DNA of 6,851 nucleotides from JAAZFE01 sp034005635. GTDB taxonomy: Bacteria; Verrucomicrobiota; Kiritimatiellia; CAIQIC01; Lenti-01. Positions 6,201-6,851 of the stretch are shown one piece after another; positions within the stretch are counted from its first letter, which is position 1, and each line of letters opens with the position of its first letter. Below the pieces are notes generated by a model. It worked only from the letters and a program-made list of their open reading frames with translations, was not told the origin of the DNA and made no database searches. The translations under genes were made by a program, and so were the position numbers. Location of the stretch: positions 1 to 6,851 of the forward strand of contig JAVEUJ010000127.1 in the NCBI GenBank assembly GCA_034005635.1, written 5' to 3'.

Positions 6201-6851
6201 CATCAAAACCGCGCGGATGTGGGCTTTCTATCAGGGCGACACCACTCCGATTCCACAGGAATACACCAACGCACCACCGATCGCGACCTTCAGTAACGCC
6301 GCCTTCAACGTGGCCGACATCACCGGCATCCGCCTGGCGGCCGGCATGTCGTCTGCCGACACCAACACGATTGATCATGCGTATTTTGATGAAGTGCGCG
6401 TGGGCGACACCTGGGACGAAGTGCTGTTGTTCAACTATCCCGAAGCCTGGAATTTCCGGGTGGGCGAACAGCGCGGAACCGGGACGAATACCGTGTATGT
6501 GGTTACCGACGGCCAATTGGCGGAAACGGGCAAGGCCTATCCGATTTCCTATCTGTTGAATCACCGTACCGGCGTCACCAACGCGCAGTTCAACATCAGC
6601 ACCAATACCAGCTATTTGACCGGGCTGTATTCACAAAACATCGACTTGCTGCTCAATCCGGCCAATGCGACCGACCGGAGCCGCTGGTTCACCAACTGGG
6701 TCACGACCCGCTTGTCCACCAACGACATCACCCTCGGGGTCTATACTACCCGCGTGTGGATGACTGCCGTCAGCGGCAAGGCCACCAATACCATCTTCAT
6801 GGAGGGCCGCGCCGGCGCCACCGACTTGTTCTTCGGCGAATTCGGGGAAGG
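1..6851 (+). CDS. Giant multidomain extracellular protein, internal fragment (FN3, LamG-like, ASH, lamin-tail and Ig-like modules); both ends outside the window
   Basis: Frame 1 runs through the whole window without a stop: 2283 full codons and a final partial GG codon. It enters inside an FN3-like repeat and leaves inside a lamin-tail domain, so both termini lie outside. The product is Thr, Asn, Gly, Ser and Ala rich with many Tyr and Trp in beta-strand patterns. It has five cysteines (residues 1265, 1348, 1516, 1607, 1997) and no hydrophobic stretch long enough for a membrane segment. About sixteen consecutive beta-sandwich modules can be delimited, several in two or three diverged copies. 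These families are known mainly from secreted or surface proteins that bind carbohydrate, protein or other cells. No catalytic domain is visible, so adhesion, carbohydrate binding or a scaffold role is inference. The continuity of recognisable modules in one frame argues strongly against frameshifts. The exact function is unknown. Confidence 0.95.
241..525 (+). other. FN3-like repeat 2
   Basis: Residues 81-175. A complete FN3-like unit: GVSATDG A-strand, TTITW B-strand with the core Trp at 101, SGYSVWYY C-strand, TYNHE at 136-140, QYYYWVRATN at 146-155, and the terminal GEPGYRRL linker. It aligns end to end with repeats 1 and 3. It differs in having WYY where repeat 3 has VWRS, so the C-strand surface is not conserved between copies. 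Confidence 0.82.
526..804 (+). other. FN3-like repeat 3
   Basis: Residues 176-268. VSATDNT opens the unit, then VALTW (core Trp near 195), TGYQVWRSE, SYNDTDAMSG at 229-238 and QYYYWVIATN at 240-249, followed by a run of five serines (250-254) and the linker GDPGMRRL at 261-268. The VALTW...GYQVWRS layout is the classic bacterial FN3 B-C hairpin, which makes this the clearest FN3 of the array. Confidence 0.85.
805..1146 (+). other. Divergent FN3-type module, 'AYSVG' family, copy 1
   Basis: Residues 269-382. It contains VLVLHS, NTAYSVG at 315-321, GTAKVVYKG, then NTTNHYRVFSID and a YYSPG ending. This matches the bacterial FN3 variant with the consensus 'GTAYSVGD - GGTVIYNGS - TYYYKAWSxD - YSxG', known from large secreted proteins of Bacteroidetes and PVC bacteria. 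It aligns with residues 1775-1882 (GTAYNQG, TTVAYHG, SSNYFRVFGANG, IYSVDS). The B-strand Trp of FN3 domains is replaced here by Ile (residue 289), whereas copy 2 keeps Trp 1793. In both copies the next module is the FDEVRV-type LamG. Confidence 0.7.
1147..1896 (+). other. LamG/concanavalin-like module with FDEVRV end motif, copy 1
   Basis: Residues 383-632. It opens with VVVETFSYTN, a Gly-rich GGANW segment and SGNRAFIN, followed by alternating hydrophobic strands (VFVSALMAYRY; FEFGKVWGG at 515-523; NWYWVVMKYDF). It closes with KITGIRLKAG (598-607) and LFDEVRVSSVW (618-628). The pattern 'ETFxYTN ... GIRL ... FDEVRVGxxW' is a recurrent jelly-roll module of secreted PVC-group proteins and belongs to the concanavalin/LamG-like superfamily, which often binds glycans. 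Ligand and metal sites cannot be assigned by eye. Copy 2 is at residues 1883-2146. Confidence 0.72.
1897..2220 (+). other. ASH / choice-of-anchor D module, copy 1
   Basis: Residues 633-740. The segment IVVTPLSMDYGNVETD followed by VATFWVQNTGG, then SSLGVINYGQSNSFTVRFMP, ATLYVTNSSG and VVIPLTGIG, follows the ASH/HYDIN-like seven-stranded Ig fold ('xLDFGxV...V.L.NTG...F.....P..L.PGxS..V.V.F.P....G...A.L.I.SN......V.L.G.G'). The bacterial form is commonly annotated as choice-of-anchor D in very large surface proteins. A matching copy at 1161-1267 is likewise followed directly by a VTD Ig-like module. Confidence 0.85.
2221..2580 (+). other. Ig-like 'VTD' module, copy 1
   Basis: Residues 741-860. 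It starts at VTNQVTDG (757-764), continues with FSVVVEAFHS, a YDLFNGSGVKIL hairpin and an aromatic WTSANGRNYVLS segment, and ends in YKLRVYLTSTNGIGSTNN before the lamin-tail domain. Two further copies are recognisable (1268-1394 and 2147-2271). The shared frame is VTD, then Y-D-L/N hairpin, then RV at 76 to 83 residues after VTD. The fold looks all-beta and Ig-like, but I do not recognise a named family. Function unknown; probably a spacer or binding unit. Confidence 0.6.
2581..3039 (+). other. Lamin-tail domain (LTD), copy 1
   Basis: Residues 861-1013. The hallmark opening DLFFSEYIEG (863-872) is followed by SSNNKFLEIYNGT (873-885), VNLSNYKV, TLAPGAVYVIGN, FNGNDAIAL (946-954), IDVVGPIG, VTKVRKSS, and an ATSEWDNYAVDTTTYLGAHT end. 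This is a complete bacterial LTD of the 'SEYIEGSSNNK-EIYNGTG ... FNGDDAxAL ... IDVxGxxG' type. The domain occurs in secreted bacterial proteins, including extracellular nucleases, where it is an accessory rather than a catalytic module. It is the most confident domain call in the window. Confidence 0.93.
3040..3480 (+). other. Beta-rich module opening with VIDDD, copy 1
   Basis: Residues 1014-1160, with a short Gly-rich linker at 1014-1020. It opens MVFQVIDDDTAAPEI (1023-1037), contains GGFKLDWEIQDVGSGVF with an Asp/Gly turn, and closes with LSLAGHDFD (1132-1140) and GDISSVSNVYYFVI. It aligns with residues 1635-1774: VIDED opening, TGLVADANGVY, STDFDVDRPGDFLSITNTFTFTI. The 'DVGSGVF' strand resembles Ig-like modules that follow 'DxTAP' linkers in PVC and other bacterial surface proteins. 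No named family is certain. The acidic DDD and DFD clusters could bind calcium, but that is a guess. Confidence 0.55.
3481..3801 (+). other. ASH / choice-of-anchor D module, copy 2
   Basis: Residues 1161-1267. ISLDYGTVDRNATSNRTVVVTNSGN (from 1168), LVISSIGFTGTG, FTVASPAVPLTVTPGDSANVVVSFTPTAGG and VTMTLNNNSPDHPAQTVPITAV form a textbook ASH module. It fits the family better than copy 1: it keeps the VTNSGN strand, the PGDSANVVVSFTP segment and the NNSPDHP turn. The first cysteine of the protein (1265) lies at its end. The DYG-to-VTD distance to the next module is 119 residues, against 116 for copy 1. Confidence 0.92.
3802..4182 (+). other. Ig-like 'VTD' module, copy 2
   Basis: Residues 1268-1394. 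VTNEVTDHALGHTDV (from 1286) precedes LNFSLWHFKGM, a YDLLDPAGNLVW hairpin, and VFSATVPGFYPAVLGVYTARVTAVSSNGYGVTDQ. It aligns with copy 1: VTN-x-VTD, YDL(F/L), W, RV, SNG/TNG. LGVYTARV at 1363-1370 matches LGVYTTRV in copy 3. It carries one unpaired cysteine (1348). The role is unknown; it links the second ASH module to the middle concanavalin-like module. Confidence 0.6.
4183..4902 (+). other. Concanavalin/LamG-like module, middle type
   Basis: Residues 1395-1634. It opens FVLDRFSRPDVSDDIGAGW (1397-1415), has a DHALQFYGV strand, LTWAFNFFSG, KYAGLYVLGAS, GYAVRICSNQVALVKFTGG, IRVTLDAATGTWTLYTTNWGG, and closes VFDDVYAPY (1623-1631). Start and end resemble jelly-roll modules ('xDxFxR ... W' start; 'FDDVxV' end), and the 'VTLDAATGTWTLY' strand is typical of them. 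It differs from the two FDEVRV copies in lacking GIRL and the ETFxYTN opening, so it is a separate subfamily. Two cysteines (1516, 1607) fall here and might pair if the protein is exported. Glycan binding is possible but unproven. Confidence 0.65.
4903..5322 (+). other. Beta-rich module opening with VIDED, copy 2
   Basis: Residues 1635-1774. MNFTVIDEDWRGPEHSGFNVDN (from 1640) begins the module, followed by ASGLTVTGLVADANGVYAGTSNVWTLFSN, a PFNALNTTNYTFTFRL strand, STDFDVDRPGD (1746-1756) and ITNTFTFTIVDTEAPTPT as the exit linker. It parallels residues 1014-1160 in opening, central Asp/Gly turn and closing DFD-GD-S-N motif. The spacing from VID to DFD is 104 residues here and 110 in copy 1. The following FN3 starts immediately after TEAP. 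Confidence 0.55.
5323..5646 (+). other. Divergent FN3-type module, 'AYSVG' family, copy 2
   Basis: Residues 1775-1882. PTDVTATGDGMEMAVLTWNLNG begins with the classic FN3 A and B strands and keeps the core Trp (1793). Then AVVLRSA, GTAYNQGD (1821-1828), TTVAYHG, AEIVVPMGSSNYFRVFGANG and TIYSVDS. It aligns with residues 269-382 and fits the AYSVG consensus better in its first half, while copy 1 fits better at AYSVG itself. As in copy 1, it hands over to a FDEVRV LamG-like module. Confidence 0.75.
5647..6438 (+). other. LamG/concanavalin-like module with FDEVRV end motif, copy 2
   Basis: Residues 1883-2146. EIVDQFAYTN opens it, parallel to VVVETFSYTN in copy 1, with GGTNW matching GGANW. Internal landmarks are a Trp/Gly-rich stretch GQGWNGPW, TFIAFMMNYKV, IFFGKLHG (2019-2026) matching FEFGKVWG, YMIVGEWDPAIKTARMWAFYQGD matching YWVVMKYDF...AFWKGQD, DITGIRLAAG (2106-2115) and YFDEVRVGDTW (2128-2138). 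It is fuller than copy 1 and gives the canonical FDEVRVGxTW ending. One cysteine (1997). Probable jelly-roll binding module; ligand unknown. Confidence 0.75.
6439..6813 (+). other. Ig-like 'VTD' module, copy 3
   Basis: Residues 2147-2271. An entry linker is followed by VYVVTDGQ (2165-2172), YPISYLLNHRTGVTNAQFNIS, a Trp-containing DRSRWFTNW segment and LGVYTTRVWMTAVSGKATNTIF (from 2245). LGVYTTRV matches LGVYTARV of copy 2, and VTDG matches copy 1. The module again sits directly before a lamin-tail domain, as copy 1 does, which supports the module boundaries. The middle part is the most diverged of the three copies. Confidence 0.55.
6814..6851 (+). other. Start of a second lamin-tail domain, cut by window end
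   Basis: Residues 2272-2284. ATDLFFGEFGEG has the same pattern as DLFFSEYIEG at 863-872, the invariant first strand of bacterial lamin-tail domains. It sits in the same place relative to the preceding VTD module. Only about a dozen residues are inside the window, so the call rests on this strand and on context. Confidence 0.7.

Noticed and set aside
5272..6564. 430-codon open frame on the - strand
   Set aside because: It lies wholly opposite the domain-rich frame 1 gene. Its product is rich in His, Arg, Gly and Val with no recognisable domain, as expected of an antisense shadow in GC-rich DNA.
1..6851. Promoters, terminators, tRNA or other RNA genes
   Set aside because: There is no non-coding gap anywhere in the window, and I saw no tRNA-like or terminator-like structure that outweighs the coding signal.

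Overview
The whole window is the interior of one very large protein-coding gene on the + strand. Reading frame 1 is open from the first base to the last: 2283 complete codons plus two bases, no in-frame stop, and no start or stop codon of its own. No second gene, RNA gene, intergenic gap, promoter, terminator, mobile element or CRISPR array is visible. The other long open frames on both strands are overlapping shadows of this GC-rich gene (about 60% G+C in the rows sampled).

The product is a mosaic of beta-sandwich modules typical of secreted or surface-exposed bacterial proteins. In order (residues count from base 1): three tandem fibronectin type III-like repeats (1-268); a divergent FN3 of the 'AYSVG' type (269-382); a laminin-G/concanavalin-like module ending in FDEVRV (383-632); an ASH/'choice-of-anchor D' module (633-740); an Ig-like module here called VTD (741-860); a lamin-tail domain (861-1013); a module opening with VIDDD (1021-1160); a second ASH (1161-1267); a second VTD module (1268-1394); a different concanavalin-like module (1395-1634); a second VIDDD-type module (1635-1774); a second AYSVG-type FN3 (1775-1882); a second FDEVRV laminin-G-like module (1883-2146); a third VTD module (2147-2271); and the first residues of a second lamin-tail domain (2272 on), cut by the window end.

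The modules recur in a partly conserved order, so the gene appears to have grown by duplicating blocks of modules. The block FN3(AYSVG)-LamG-(ASH)-VTD-lamin tail occurs twice, with the ASH module present only in the first copy. No catalytic domain, membrane segment, signal peptide or sorting signal is in view, so a binding, adhesive or scaffold role outside the cytoplasm is inference only.

The combination of GC-rich DNA, giant low-cysteine Thr/Asn/Gly-rich proteins, FDEVRV-type LamG modules, AYSVG FN3s, ASH modules and lamin tails most resembles the Kiritimatiellota/Verrucomicrobiota group or related PVC bacteria. This assignment comes from memory of such proteins, not from a search, and is tentative.
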